Shown: piece after piece, positions 25,201 through 37,091 of the stretch
Layout of the letters: every line of letters starts with the position of its first letter
Numbering within the stretch: position 1 is the stretch's first letter
Assembly (NCBI GenBank): GCA_029783825.1
Contig: JAREIK010009620.1
Coordinates: 1-64,000, forward strand
DNA: 64,000 bases
Direction: 5' to 3'
Source of the DNA: Sapria himalayana
Taxonomy: Eukaryota > Streptophyta > Magnoliopsida > Malpighiales > Rafflesiaceae
The notes under the pieces: model-generated
The model's database searches: none
What the model saw: only the letters and a program-made list of their open reading frames with translations
What the model was told of the DNA's origin: nothing
Made by a program: the position numbers and the translations under genes

Positions 25201-27612
25201 TCTATCTGTCTATCTATTTGTCTATTGTATGTGTCAAAATGTCTATCCTACTTTATATCTATCGATATGTCTATATATTTATCTATTTCAATCTATTAGT
25301 CTATATGTCTATGTATCAATTTGTATATCAATCTATCTTTCTTTCTGTCTATCTGTCTATCTCCCTATCTATCTATCTATCTATCTTTCTTTCTATCTGT
25401 CTTCTTTTTGTCTGTCTATCTGTGTTTCAGTCAATCTTTCAATTTGTCTATCTGTTTATCTCCAAATCTAACAATTTGCTTATTTCGCTATCTGTCTATT
25501 TATTTATCTATCTATTTGTTTATCTATGAATATGTATAATTTGTTATCTATGTATCTATCTATCTGTCTATCTATCTATATGTTTACTTATCTAGTTATA
25601 TATCTATATATATTATATCGATCTATCTATCTGTCTGTCTGTATGTTGGTCTAACTATCTATCTATCTGTCTATCTATCTTTCAATCAATCAATCTATCT
25701 ATCTATATATATGCCTATCTTTCTATACTTTCTATATGTTTATAAGTCTAAATGGCTTTCTATAAATTTGTCAATCTGTATATCTATCTATATATCTATT
25801 TATCTATATTTTAACTATCTGTCTATTTGTCTACATGTCTAGCTGTTAATCAGTCTAATTGTCTATTTGTATATATATCTATCTTTCTATTTATCTATCT
25901 ATCTATCTGTCGATCTATCTAATTGTATATCTATCTATCTAAATATCTATATGTTTGTCTATCTATATATCTATCTATCAATCTATATGTCTATATATCT
26001 GTCTATTTGTCTATATGCATATCTATCTATATGTATATCTATCTTTCTATCTATGTAACTATCTACCTATCACTCAATCAATCAATCTATCTGTCTATCT
26101 ATCTATCTATCCATCTATCTACCTATATACCTATATATCTATTTGTCTTCCTTTTTGTTTATTTATCTGGGTACTCGTAAATGTGCCTCTTTGTTTATCT
26201 TCTTATATGGAAATCTGCATATCTTCCTATTTGTCTATTTATCTATATCTCTATTTGTCTATCTATCTATTTGTCAATTTTTTTATCTGTATATCTATCT
26301 ATGTGTCTATCTATCTATTTGTTTACTTGTCTACTTGAATATCTATCTAGACCTCTAACTATCAATCTATCTATTTCACTATTTGTCTGTCTGTATGGAT
26401 GTCTATCTATATGTCTATCTTTCTTGCTATCTATTCATCTATATACCTTTAAATCTATTTAGATGTCTATCATTCTATGTATCTATATGCCTATCTTCCT
26501 ATACATTTTAAAGTTTATAAGTCTATATGTCTATTTGTCAATTTTTCAATATGTCTATCTATCTATCGATATATATTTTGTCTATCTATCTATCTGTCTA
26601 CATGTCTATCTATCTATCTGTCTATTTCTTTATATGTTTATCAGTCTATCTATCTATCTATCTATCTGTGTGTCTATCTATCTGTGTGTCTATCTATCTG
26701 TCTATCTTTCTATCTGTCTATCTGTCTATCAGTATATCTATCTATCTGTATATCTATCAATTTGTCTATTTGACTATCTGTCTATCTATATGTCTATCTA
26801 TATATCTATTTATCTTCTATCAATTTGTCTATTTGACTATTTGTCTATCTATATATCTATCTATATGTAGATCTATCTATCTATCTATCTCTCTATATAT
26901 CTGTCTATTTGTTAATCTATCTATCTGCTTATCTATCTATCTATCCATATGTCTATTTGTATATATATCTTTCTTTCTTTCTATGTGTCTGTCAATCTGT
27001 CAATCTATATATCTATCTATCTAACAATCTATGTGCCTATCAAACTATCTGCTTATCTTCTTATCTACCTATCTGTCTATCTATCAAATTGTCTATCTAA
27101 TTTTCTTTCAATCTATCTATCTAACTATCAATCTATCTGTCTATATGTCTAACTGTGTATCTGTCTATTTATCTATTTACCTATCTATCTATCTATCTAT
27201 CTAACATTTTATATGTATATCTGTTTATCTGTTTATATTTATAACTATCTATCTATGTTTCTAACTTTCTATATGCATATTAGTCTATATATCTATCTGT
27301 CTGTCTATTTATATATCTATCTAACTATCTATCAGTTTATCAGTCGAACTTTCAATCTATATATATGTATATTTCTCTAACTGTCTATCTGCCTATCTGT
27401 CAATCTATCTATCTGCATATCTGTATATCTATCTATCAACCTATCTATCAATATATCTTTCGATCCGCCTATCTATTTATCTAAATTTGTCTTTATATCT
27501 ATATATCAATATGTGTATATATTGATATGCCTTTTTATTTAATTGTCTATCTATCTATCTATTTGTTTATAAATTTTTCTTTCTATCTTTCAATCAATAT
27601 ATCTATTTATAA

Positions 27613-27615
<3 letters not shown>

Positions 27616-27690
<75 letters not shown>
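27616..27690. repeat. Compound (AT)n(GT)n microsatellite
   Basis: About 35 bp of alternating AT is followed directly by 40 bp of pure GT (27651-27690), then TCTA resumes. The GT half is unbroken, which suggests recent expansion. Confidence 0.95.
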
Positions 27691-27691
<1 letters not shown>

Positions 27692-30600
27692 TATCTACCT
27701 TTCGGTCTATCCGTCTATCTGTATATCTATATATCTATCTATATGTCTATATGTCTATCTGTCTATCTGACTATACTAACTATCTGTCTATTTGTAAATC
27801 TATTTAGTTTTCTATATATCTGTCTTTGAATCTTTCAATATGTTAAATCTGTCTATATGTCTATATGTATACATATCTATTTGTCTATCTGTTTATCTAA
27901 CTATTTGTCAATATGTCTATCTATCTATCTGTCTCATTAACTTCTTTCATTCTATCTACCTATATTTATTTCTATCTCTAAATCTCTTTATATGTCTATC
28001 TATTTATGTGTCTAGATGTAAATCTTTCTATCTGACTATCTGTCTATCTTCTATCTATCTATCTATCTATATGTCTATCATTCTATCTATTTGTCTGTCT
28101 AGCTGTCTATCTATTTATGTGCATATCTATCAATCTATCTATCTATTTATCTATTTGTCTAGCTGTCTATCTATCTATCTATCTATTTTTCTATATGTAT
28201 ATATATGTATATGTCTATCTGTCTATCTGTCTTTCTACCTATCTATCTATATATCTATCTAACTAGTTGTCTATCTGTCAATCTGTATATCAATCTATCC
28301 ATCTATCTATCTATTTAACTATATATTAATTTGTATATACGTCAAACTAACTATCTATCTATCTATATATCTACCTATTTATCTATCAATCTGTATATCT
28401 ATCTATCTAACTAGCTATATCTATCTATCTATCTTTCTATCTATTTATCTGTCTATCTATCTTTCTGTCTATCTGTCTATCTATTTATCAGTCTATCTGT
28501 CTGTCTATATATCTATCTATCTATATGTCTCACTGTCTAGCTATCTGTTTATATTTCTTTTTGTCTATCTGTCTCTTTGTATATATATTTATCTTTCTAT
28601 CTGTCAATCTATCTATATAACTATCTGTCTATCTATATCTCTATCTATCTCTCTATATGTGGATCGATTTATTTCTCTATCTATATATCTGTCTATCTAT
28701 CTATTATCTATTATGTATCTTTCTAACTGTCTATTTGTCTATCTGCCTACCTGTCAATCTTCCTATCTGTCTATCTTTCTATAAGTTTATATCTATCTAT
28801 CTATCTGTCTGTCTGTCTATTAGTCGATCTCTCTATCTATCTATATGTCTATATGTCTATATGTCAATCTGTCTATCTATCTATTTATCAATCAATCAAT
28901 CAATCTATCTATCTGTCTATATATATATATATATCTATCTATATATATGTCTCTCTGTCTTTATGTCTATCTATCTATCAATATATTTTTCAATATATCT
29001 TTCTATCTATCAGTATATTTTTCTAACTGTCTATATGTTAGTCTATCTATCTATCTATCTATTTATTTTACTATCTATCTATCTGTATATTTATCTATGT
29101 ATCAATTTGTCTATCTATTTATTTGTCTATATATCTATCTATCTTTCTATCTATCTATTTGTATTTCTATATGTGTATTTATCTATTTATCAATATACCT
29201 AACATCATATCTACCTATTTGCCTATATGTCTTTCTACCAATCTACTTATTTATCTATCTCTCTATCAATCAATCTATAAATCTATCTATATGTCTATGT
29301 ATCTATCTATGTTAATGTCTAAAAGTTTATCTATATAACTGCCTATCTATCTATTTGACTATCTATCAATCAATCTATATATCTATTTATCAATCTAAAT
29401 CCTTATCTAGCTAGCTATATGTTTATCTATCTATTTGTCAATCATCAATCTTTGAATCAATATATCTCTTTTCAGCTATCTATCTATCTAAATGTCTATC
29501 TGTCAATCTATTTATATATATATATATCTATCTATGTGCTCATCTCTCGATCTATATATCTGTCTACCCATTTATATGTTTATCTATATATATATATATG
29601 TATATATATCTCTATTCATCATTATATCTATCTATATTTCTATCTATATTTTTGGTCTATCTCTTTATCTATTTATTTATTGATCTTTCTATCTATATAT
29701 TTGTCTATTTCCTTATCTATCTATTTATAAATCTATTCGTCTATTTGTCTACTTGTCATTCTATTAATCTGTATATCTGTCAATTTATCTATATGTCTAA
29801 CTCTCTATCTGTCTATCTAAATATCAATCAATCAATTAATCAGTCTATCTCTCTAACTATTTATCAATATATCTATCGATCTGTCTATTTGTCTATCTAT
29901 CTATATATCCATATTTATATCTGTCTATCTATTTATCATTATAACTGTCTATCTATCTATATTTCTGTCAATCTATCTATCTGTCTATCTTTCTATCTTT
30001 CTATCTATTGATCTTAAATGTCTATATGTATATCTGTCTATCTATCTATCTATTTGTCTATCTATCTATCTATCTATCTATATGTGTATTTTTCTATTTG
30101 ACTTTCTATATACCAATCTATCTGTCTATCTATCTTTCTATATGACTATGTGTCTATCTATTTATGTGTCTATCTATCTATTTGTCATTCTATCTATTTT
30201 ACTATGTGCCTATCTATTTATCAGTCTGTCTATCTATCTCTCTATCTGTATAAATATCTATATGTCTATTTATTTATTTGTCTTTCTATCTATTTATCTA
30301 TCTATCAGTCTATATATCTATCTATCTATTTGTATATCTACGTGTCTATTTTTTTACATATCTATCTATCTATCTATTTATTTCTCTTTCTATCTGTCTG
30401 TCTATCAATCAATCAATTATTCAATCAATCTTTCTATCTATAAATCTATCTATATGTCAATCAATCTATCTGTCTTTATATCAAATATCTATCTATTTAT
30501 CTGTCTTTCTTATATATTTGACTATATATTAATCAATCTATCTATCTATCTAGCTAACTATCTATGTATATGTTTATCTGTCTATCTATCATTCTATCTA

Positions 30601-30800
30601 ACTATCAAACTATATATATGTCTATCTATCTATCTATCAATTTATCTATTTATCTATCAATAAATCATTATATATATATATAACTATCAGTGTATATGTC
30701 TATATGTATATTTGTATAACTATCTATCAATCTATTTATCTTTTTATGTGTTTGTGTATCTGTCAATCTATCTTTCTATCTGTCTATATGTCTAACTATC

Positions 30801-30805
<5 letters not shown>

Positions 30806-30859
<54 letters not shown>
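30806..30859. repeat. (TA)n tract, about 54 bp, the longest in the window
   Basis: Uninterrupted alternating TA, self-complementary and able to extrude as a cruciform, about 190 bp before the hAT insertion. Confidence 0.95.
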
Positions 30860-30862
<3 letters not shown>

Positions 30863-31038
30863 TCTCTTTCTATCTATCTATATGTCTATCTATCTATTTG
30901 TCTATCTGTTTATCTAACTATATGTCTAACTACCTATCTGCCTTTTACTTATCTTTTTATCTGTCTATCTGTTTATCTGTCTATATGTATAACTATCAAT
31001 CTGTCAATTTATAAATCTTTATATATGTTTATTTATCT

Positions 31039-31046
31039 ATCTATAT
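31039..31046. repeat. Left 8-bp target-site duplication of the hAT element
   Basis: ATCTATAT immediately precedes the terminal TAGAGGTGTC and is repeated exactly after the other end (34616-34623). Eight bases is the hAT duplication length. The array is rich in this kind of octamer, so the match is supportive but weaker than it would be in unique DNA. Confidence 0.88.
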
Positions 31047-31059
31047 TAGAGGTGTCAAA
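31047..31059 (+). repeat. hAT left terminal inverted repeat
   Basis: TAGAGGTGTCAAA, identical to the complement of 34603-34615. Similarity continues imperfectly into the adjacent GGGCCGGCCC segment. Confidence 0.93.
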
Positions 31060-31270
31060 TGGGCCGGCCCAGCACGGCACGACCCATTTTTATCCAGCAC
31101 GATCGTGCTACCTTGCCCGGCATGGCACGATTTGAATATAGGCGGGCCCGGCCTGGCCATACAGGCCTTGGGCCATGGCATAGCCGCATAGGCTGAGACC
31201 TGAGAGTGAGAGAGAGGCAGGGCCAGGCAGGCGGGACCAGGATGGGACGGGAGGCCGCACGGACAGGCAG
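31060..31270. repeat. GC-rich subterminal region of hAT (left)
   Basis: Dense GGCC, GGCACG and GGGCC words (for example CAGCACGGCACGACCC) mirror those at 34300-34600 in opposite orientation. In hAT elements such subterminal motifs are typical transposase contact sites; that role is inferred here. Confidence 0.65.
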
Positions 31271-31279
31271 AAATCTGAA

Positions 31280-31728
31280 ATCAGAATATTGTTTTTTTTT
31301 AATTTATATATTGTAAATTTTATTTCTTAAGGTTAAGTGTAGTCTACACTATGTAGAGTATTTAATTATTAAATATAATTTTTTTTAAATGTTAAAAATT
31401 AAAATTAAAAAAAAACAAATTTTAGAAAATTATTTTTTTTATCAAATTCAACTTAGTATAGCTTTATTTATATTTATAATTTATTAATTATAAATTAAAG
31501 TTATTAATTTTTAAAATAAAATTTAAATCGTAAAAAAAATAAATCAATACATTATGTTAGTAAAAATTAAAATTAAAAAAAAAATAAACTACACAAATGA
31601 AAAATTACCAATCATGCATTTGAAACCGATGGTCCGAACAAAACAAGTATAAGTGTCAACACAACGTACAAACAAAGCGTATAAATACAATGAATAAAAA
31701 AAACATCGAAAAAAATAGCAGATCAGCA
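31280..31728 (-). other. AT-rich 3' flank of the hAT transposase gene
   Basis: About 450 bp of A/T-rich sequence lies between the subterminal region and the transposase stop codon. It would contain the 3' untranslated region and polyadenylation site of the minus-strand gene; several AATAAA-like words are present. No second gene is seen. Confidence 0.5.
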
Positions 31729-33648
31729 TCAATCGTTAAGCGGCATATCATGAGAATCATCAGCCGCAACATCAAGATCAGTATCATATGGATCATCATC
31801 ATCGGCAATCAGCTCCTCCGCGATCGTAGTGGATGTGGATGCGGCTGTAGTGTCTGTCACAGTCCCAGCTTCAGCATGATCATGGATGCTAAACCTCGAT
31901 TCCTCCCAATCCTTCAAACATGCCAAGGCCTCAACCATATCTGGACGTAATCTCAATCTCCTATCTGAAATCACGTTCTCTACAACAGAAAAAGCAGACT
32001 CCGATGCTATGCTCGACACCGGAGGAGTCAGTAGATCTCGTGTCATCCTAGATAGCACGGGATAGGTGGACTCATATGATTTCCACCACTGTAATAAATC
32101 AAGATTCTTATTATCAGAATGTGATAGGATTGAGCAGTAATCGGTATCTAAGTACCGAGACAGCTCACTCCTATGTGATGGTCCACCCCTACGTTTCCCC
32201 CTCGCTAGGTTAATGGAATAATCGTCATCTCCGAACAAGGTATCATTGTCCGTAATCACAGTCTCACCACCACCACCATACCTAGTATCGTAGTATGTGA
32301 ACAGGTCTGTCAACTTCTCGTAAATGAACCCTTCAGGTGGCTCTTCCAGGTTCATGCACGAGGAAATGAAAGTCAGGGTGTTTTCTACCCCTTCCACCTT
32401 AGCCCTAGTGTCCATGCATGTAGCAAGGCAATAAAGAGATGGAATGGTGGACCAGTACTTCAAGTACTTGGTCTCCATCTCTGCAACCATATGGCTAAGC
32501 GTCAGGTCAGCTCGATACTTTCTAAACATGCTACTAATTTTGCATATGCACCGGAGTGCAATGCAAGTGGTGGGCGTATAAATCGACGAACACATGTTCG
32601 TCGTGTCATAAAATATCTTCAGGAATTTCATAAATGAAATTTTTGAAGCCCAGTCAGTGTCGTCAATAATAAGTTTGTCACTCTTACTATTGACGTAGTC
32701 GGATATCACGTGTTCGTATCCAACACATGATTCCAACATCAGGTACGTGTAATTCCAACGATGTCTCACATACGATTGGAATTTCTTCTTCTTAAGATTC
32801 GCAGACAAACAGAGAGTACCAAACTCTTGTTGTCTGCGAGGAGTGCGAATATACTTGAGTGCATTGAGTATATTTTCCAACGTGGGGGAACACACCTTTA
32901 TACCCACATGAACTATCAGGTTAATCACATGACACATGCTTCTGACATGAAAGATCTCTCCTAATGGTTCGTCTCTAATATTCCTAACAAACATATTGAT
33001 CGCTACTCCATTATTAGAAGCATTATCGAAAGTGACACTAAAAATTTTATTTTGAATTTTATATTCCCTAAATATTTTCATCATACACTCAAAAATGGCC
33101 GGGCCATCATGAGGATGAAGAATCTCAGTGAATCCTAATATTTTTTTATTGATTGTCCAGTTAGAATCTACATAGTGACTCGTGAGACATGCATAAGAAG
33201 AATCATCATGACATGTCCATATATCGGACGTCACGGACACCACTCCACTATATGCCATAAATTCCTTAATTATTTTTTGTTTTTCTAACTTATATATCTT
33301 TAGTATGTCACTCCTAGATGTGGACCTAGGAATCCTACGATAGGAAGGCTGAAAATAAGTCTGCATGATGCGCACTACCCTCGGATCTTTCGAAAATCTG
33401 ATCGGAAGACCCATCAATGTGATGAGCCTGGCCATGCCGTCCCTACCCAACTCGCTGGAGTATACGAAGGGAGTAAACTTTGAGACTGAACTCGATCCAG
33501 TCTCAAAAAATGTAGTGCCAAGTTGGGTTTGCCTAGGATCTAAGGGTCCATGTTTTTTGGTGCATAATTCGGCATGCCTCTTAAGGTGCCCAGTCCCACA
33601 TGAACTCTTGCATGTTAAAAGTCTCATACAATATTTGCACTGTGTCAT
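31729..33648 (-). CDS. hAT transposase, BED-finger RICESLEEPER-like, 639-codon open frame
   Basis: DNA transposase acting in the nucleus by cut and paste. In order from the first Met of the open frame: second half of a BED zinc finger (C4, C7, H21, H25); RNase H-like core with catalytic Asp142 in SDIW and Asp208 in TFDNAS; the RW motif (R297 W298); a plant-specific middle region (about 340-450); the hATC dimerisation domain (about 505-580) with catalytic Glu550 in ASESAFS; and an acidic tail. All three catalytic acids are present. The motif usually reading RCxCH before the helical region is RSMCH (236-240), so the first Cys is Ser237. The frame's Met is internal to the BED finger; homologous codons continue upstream to 33849 but are interrupted by a stop. 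The length fits plant hAT transposases of roughly 600-750 residues. Confidence 0.93.
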   Translation of the reverse strand: MTQCKYCMRLLTCKSSCGTGHLKRHAELCTKKHGPLDPRQTQLGTTFFETGSSSVSKFTPFVYSSELGRDGMARLITLMGLPIRFSKDPRVVRIMQTYFQPSYRRIPRSTSRSDILKIYKLEKQKIIKEFMAYSGVVSVTSDIWTCHDDSSYACLTSHYVDSNWTINKKILGFTEILHPHDGPAIFECMMKIFREYKIQNKIFSVTFDNASNNGVAINMFVRNIRDEPLGEIFHVRSMCHVINLIVHVGIKVCSPTLENILNALKYIRTPRRQQEFGTLCLSANLKKKKFQSYVRHRWNYTYLMLESCVGYEHVISDYVNSKSDKLIIDDTDWASKISFMKFLKIFYDTTNMCSSIYTPTTCIALRCICKISSMFRKYRADLTLSHMVAEMETKYLKYWSTIPSLYCLATCMDTRAKVEGVENTLTFISSCMNLEEPPEGFIYEKLTDLFTYYDTRYGGGGETVITDNDTLFGDDDYSINLARGKRRGGPSHRSELSRYLDTDYCSILSHSDNKNLDLLQWWKSYESTYPVLSRMTRDLLTPPVSSIASESAFSVVENVISDRRLRLRPDMVEALACLKDWEESRFSIHDHAEAGTVTDTTAASTSTTIAEELIADDDDPYDTDLDVAADDSHDMPLND

Positions 33649-33849
33649 TTCAAGTTCCTCACCCCTAATATTTACTTGTGTTATGATTTTAAAATGAGTC
33701 CAAACTATATAAGTCCTCCTAGTTTTTTATTTTTTAGAACTTTGGGTTAAAATGACTAGAGAAACCAAAGTTTCAGTAGCCCCAGATGTCTGTGTAACAC
33801 TAACATTTTCATTTTCCAAATTTAAATACGTGTCAGGTGTATTTGTCAT
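33649..33849 (-). pseudogene. Upstream 5' part of the hAT transposase, interrupted by one in-frame stop
   Basis: In the same frame as the 639-codon CDS, codons just upstream read RRTYIVWTHFKI and ITQVNIRGEELE, which supply the aromatic N-terminal half of a BED finger (V-W-x-x-F). Further upstream an ATG at 33849 (MTNTPDTYLNLENENV) gives 40 codons before a TAA at 33727-33729. The stop sits in an A-rich run and lies 27 codons before the downstream Met. The simplest reading is an ancestral start at 33849 and one nonsense mutation. The alternative is an intron or a downstream start that omits half the finger. Confidence 0.8.
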
Positions 33850-33879
33850 TTTTTTATATTTTTTTTCCTATGTTTTTCT

Positions 33880-34085
33880 AGAGAGAGAAGCTTTAGAGAG
33901 AGAAAGTAAATAAAAACGGAAAATAAATTACCCGGTAAAAGTAATGAGGTCAGTCACGTGCAAGGTGCACCGCAGGAAGCTCTGATGTTCAAAACTCAAG
34001 TAGAGTTTCACGAAAATCCAAGCCGAAATCAAAATCCCGAGGCCCGAGAGAGAGAGATGCACGGTTTATGTGAGAGAGAGAAAGT
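33880..34085 (-). other. CT-rich leader of the hAT gene
   Basis: On the minus strand this stretch has repeated CTCTCTCT runs (near 33886-33904, 34047-34056 and 34070-34083) between the TATA-like box and the first ATG. That composition is typical of plant 5' untranslated leaders. Role inferred. Confidence 0.5.
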
Positions 34086-34138
34086 TTTGACAGGAGATAT
34101 GTTTTTGAAAAACATAAATATTATAGGGAGGGGGGTAG

Positions 34139-34148
34139 AATTTATAGG
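34139..34148 (-). promoter_or_regulatory. TATA box of the hAT transposase gene
   Basis: The minus strand reads CCTATAAATT here, about 290 bp upstream of the ATG at 33849 and upstream of the CT-rich leader. It is the best TATA match between the terminus and the coding region. Confidence 0.5.
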
Positions 34149-34279
34149 CTAAAGAAATTAATTTTTTATCAAAAAAGAAATTTTTTTATTATTTTTTTGA
34201 ATTTTTAATATAATTTTAAGGGGCATAATCACGAGGACTGTTGGATTCTGCCCCCTAGCCGTTGGAGGCGAATCCAACG

Positions 34280-34602
34280 GCTGAAAATCTGTAAAGTTTG
34301 AATTTTTTTTTGGCCGTTGGGATTGGTCGGGTCTAAGCCCGTCGGGGCTCGGTAGTCGGGACCGTGGGTCGGGTCCAATCAGACCCGACCAGCGGTCTTT
34401 TTACCGGGGGGACGGGGGACGGGGGACGGGTCACGCCCACGCCCCACGCGTGCCTGCGTGAACCGGCACGGGACGAACTAGTGCCGGCGTGCCGTGCCAC
34501 GGCACCAGCCATGCCGGGCTAGGCACGGCAAGGCAGGGGTAGTTCCTAACCCGGGCACGGCACGGGCCCGGGCACGGTTTAAAAACGTGCCGGGCCGGCA
34601 CG
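34280..34602. repeat. GC-rich subterminal region of hAT (right)
   Basis: Over 300 bp of GC-rich sequence with GGCACGG, GCCGGGC, CGGGTC and a GGGACGGGGGACGGGGGACGGG triplet repeat near 34405-34430. It mirrors 31060-31270. It has a base composition quite unlike anything else in the window. Confidence 0.7.
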
Positions 34603-34615
34603 TTTGACACCTCTA
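34603..34615 (-). repeat. hAT right terminal inverted repeat
   Basis: TTTGACACCTCTA, the exact complement of the left end. Confidence 0.93.
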
Positions 34616-34623
34616 ATCTATAT
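34616..34623. repeat. Right 8-bp target-site duplication of the hAT element
   Basis: ATCTATAT, identical to 31039-31046. Confidence 0.88.
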
Positions 34624-34737
34624 ATATGTCTATATGTCTATTTGTGTAACTATTTATATATGTAACTATCTATATATATATTTATTTATTTATCTGTCTA
34701 TATTTCTATCTATCTATTTGTATAAATATCTATATAT

Positions 34738-34773
<36 letters not shown>

Positions 34774-37049
34774 TTATCTATCTATTTATCTATCTATTAG
34801 TATATATTTATAACTATTTTTATATCTATTTTGCTAATTAGCTATTTGGATATATTTGATCTATCTATCAATCAACTATCTATCTATTTTACTATCTTTA
34901 TATCTATCTATCAATATGTCTATCTATCTCTCTATCTATCAATATATATATCTGGCTATTTGGCTATCTGTCTAACTTTCAATCTATTTATTTTGTATCT
35001 GTCTAACTAGCTATCTATTTGTATGTCTATATTTCTACCTATCTATCTGTATAATTGACTATGTCTCTATCTGTCTATATGTTAATCTATCTATTTGTAT
35101 ATATATTTATTTATCTATCTATTTATGTGTCTATCTATTTTCTGTCTATCTATCTACTTGTCTATCTATATCTCTATCTTTCTCTCTATAATCATATCTA
35201 TATTTCTATCTATTTGTCTCTCTATATATTTGTCTATCTATATATCTATCAATTTGTCTATATGTCTATCTGTCCATTTATCTATCTAACTATCTTATCT
35301 ATATGTATATCTATCTATCTGTCTATCTATCAATCTATCAATCTGATTATCTATCTATCTATCTATCTATGTCTCTATTAATCTATATGTGTCTATTTGT
35401 CTATCTGTCTATCTGTCTATCTATCAATCTATCTTTCTATTTGTTTATCTATTTAATTATCTTTCTATATATCTTTCTATCTATATATATATATATATAT
35501 ATCTATCTATCTATCTATCTATTTGACTATATATCTTTCTTTCTATCTAAAAATTTATCTATTTATCTATTTATAAATATATCCATCTATCTATCTATCT
35601 ACCTATCAATCTTTATATTTATCAATCTATCTATCTATATATCTATTTGTCTATATATATATATAACAATTTGTCTAATTGTCTGTCTATATATCTATCT
35701 GTCTATCTATCTGTCCAATAGCCTATCAGTCTATCTATCACATATCTACTATTTGTCTATTTGTATAATTGTCTATCTATAAATTTGTCTATATGTCTAT
35801 GTATCTCTCTATGTTTATGTCTATATGTTTATTTATCTAACTATCTATCTATCTATCTATTTATATATCCTTTTATCTGTCTATATTTCTATATATTTAT
35901 CTATCTATCTTTCTATATATATATATATATCAATTTATCTATCTACCAATCTATCTATCTGCCTATCTGTATATCTGTCTTTCTATTTATTTGTCTATCT
36001 ATCAATTTGTCTATCTATCTATCTGTTAATGTGTATATCTATATATATATATATATTTTTATTTCTATCTTTCTTTCTATTTGTCTATTTGTCAACTATA
36101 TATCTATTTATCTATCTATCTATAAATGTGTCTATCTTTATATCTATCCATCTATCTATCTATCTATCTATCTGTCTAATTATCTTTCTGTTTATCTATC
36201 TATATGTCTATGTGTCTATCGGTATATCTGTCTATCTATCTTTCTGTTTATCTGTCTATTTGTCTATATCCCTATCTATCTAATTATCTTTTTATAAGAC
36301 TATATATATATCTTAATATCTTTCAATCTGTCAATCAATCAATCTTTCTATCTATCAATCTATTTATCTTTCTATCTATCTCTTTATCTATCTATTTGTC
36401 TATTTGTCTATCTATATATCTATCTATCTATCTGTATATCTATCTATCTCTCTGTCTAATTATATATCTACCTAGCAATATATCTATCTATATGTCGATT
36501 TGTTTATCTCTCTATCTATTTATCGATTTATTTGTATATATGTTTATCTATTTATGTTTCTTTCTATCTTCTATCTATCTGTCTATCTTTATCTCTATCT
36601 ATCTATTTATTTGTGTATCTATCCATCTATCTATATGTCTATCTGTCTAACTATCATTCTATCTATCTATCTATCTATATATCTGTCTATCTGTATATAT
36701 GTTTATCTATCTATTTGTGTATCTGTCTATCTATCTATTTGTCTATAGTCTATATGTCTATCTATCTATCTGTATATATGTCTAACTCTCTATATGTTTA
36801 TCTGTCTATCTACCTTTTTGTCTATCTGTTTTTCTATTTATCTATCTATTTGTCTATCGATCTATATTTATATTTGTAAATCTGTCTATCTGTCTATATG
36901 TCTATCTATTTATCTATCTATCAATCAATTTGTCTATATATCTGCTTGTATACCAATATAATAATCTACTTGTCTATTTGTATATCTATTTATCTATATA
37001 TCAATCTATCATATTTACAATGTATCTATATATATCTATCTATCTATTT

Positions 37050-37091
37050 ATAAATAAATAAATAAATAAATAAATATATATATATATATAT
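37050..37091. repeat. (TAAA)n followed by (TA)n
   Basis: About six TAAA units run into alternating TA inside the TCTA array. TAAA is an unusual tetramer for this strand, one substitution away from the array variant TATA. Confidence 0.9.

Larger units (their letters stand above)
16674..31046. repeat. Degenerate (TCTA)n array, longest segment
   Basis: About 14.4 kb of TCTA-derived tetramers on the + strand. It is broken only by (TA)n tracts (16721, 18657, 19005, 22164, 27616, 30806) and a few short diverged patches. All three + frames are often open because TCT ATC TAT CTA encodes Ser-Ile-Tyr-Leu with no stop. The minus strand is rich in TAG. No gene, RNA or other element was seen. Confidence 0.95.
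31047..34615 (-). mobile_element. Complete hAT transposon, 3569 bp
   Basis: The element is bounded by perfect 13-bp inverted repeats, TAGAGGTGTCAAA at 31047-31059 and its complement at 34603-34615, and by identical 8-bp flanks. Just inside both ends are GC-rich segments of GGCCGGCCC / GGCACGG words, very unlike the AT-rich surroundings. It carries one minus-strand transposase gene with a TATA box and a CT-rich leader. Perfect termini and a nearly intact reading frame suggest a fairly recent insertion into the array. It is probably non-autonomous in this copy if the in-frame stop at 33727-33729 is real. Confidence 0.95.

Noticed and set aside
11373..31000. Many plus-strand open frames up to 363 codons with repeated SIYL-type sequence
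   Set aside because: Same cause: TCTA repeats have no stop codon in three frames of one strand. No start context, codon bias or conserved domain supports coding.
31690..33697. Plus-strand open frames at 31690-31950, 32761-32964 and 33365-33697
   Set aside because: They are antisense shadows of the hAT transposase, which has clear catalytic motifs on the minus strand.
33958..34152. 64-codon plus-strand frame in the hAT leader
   Set aside because: Lies in the CT-rich leader of the minus-strand gene and contains only GA-repeat-type composition.
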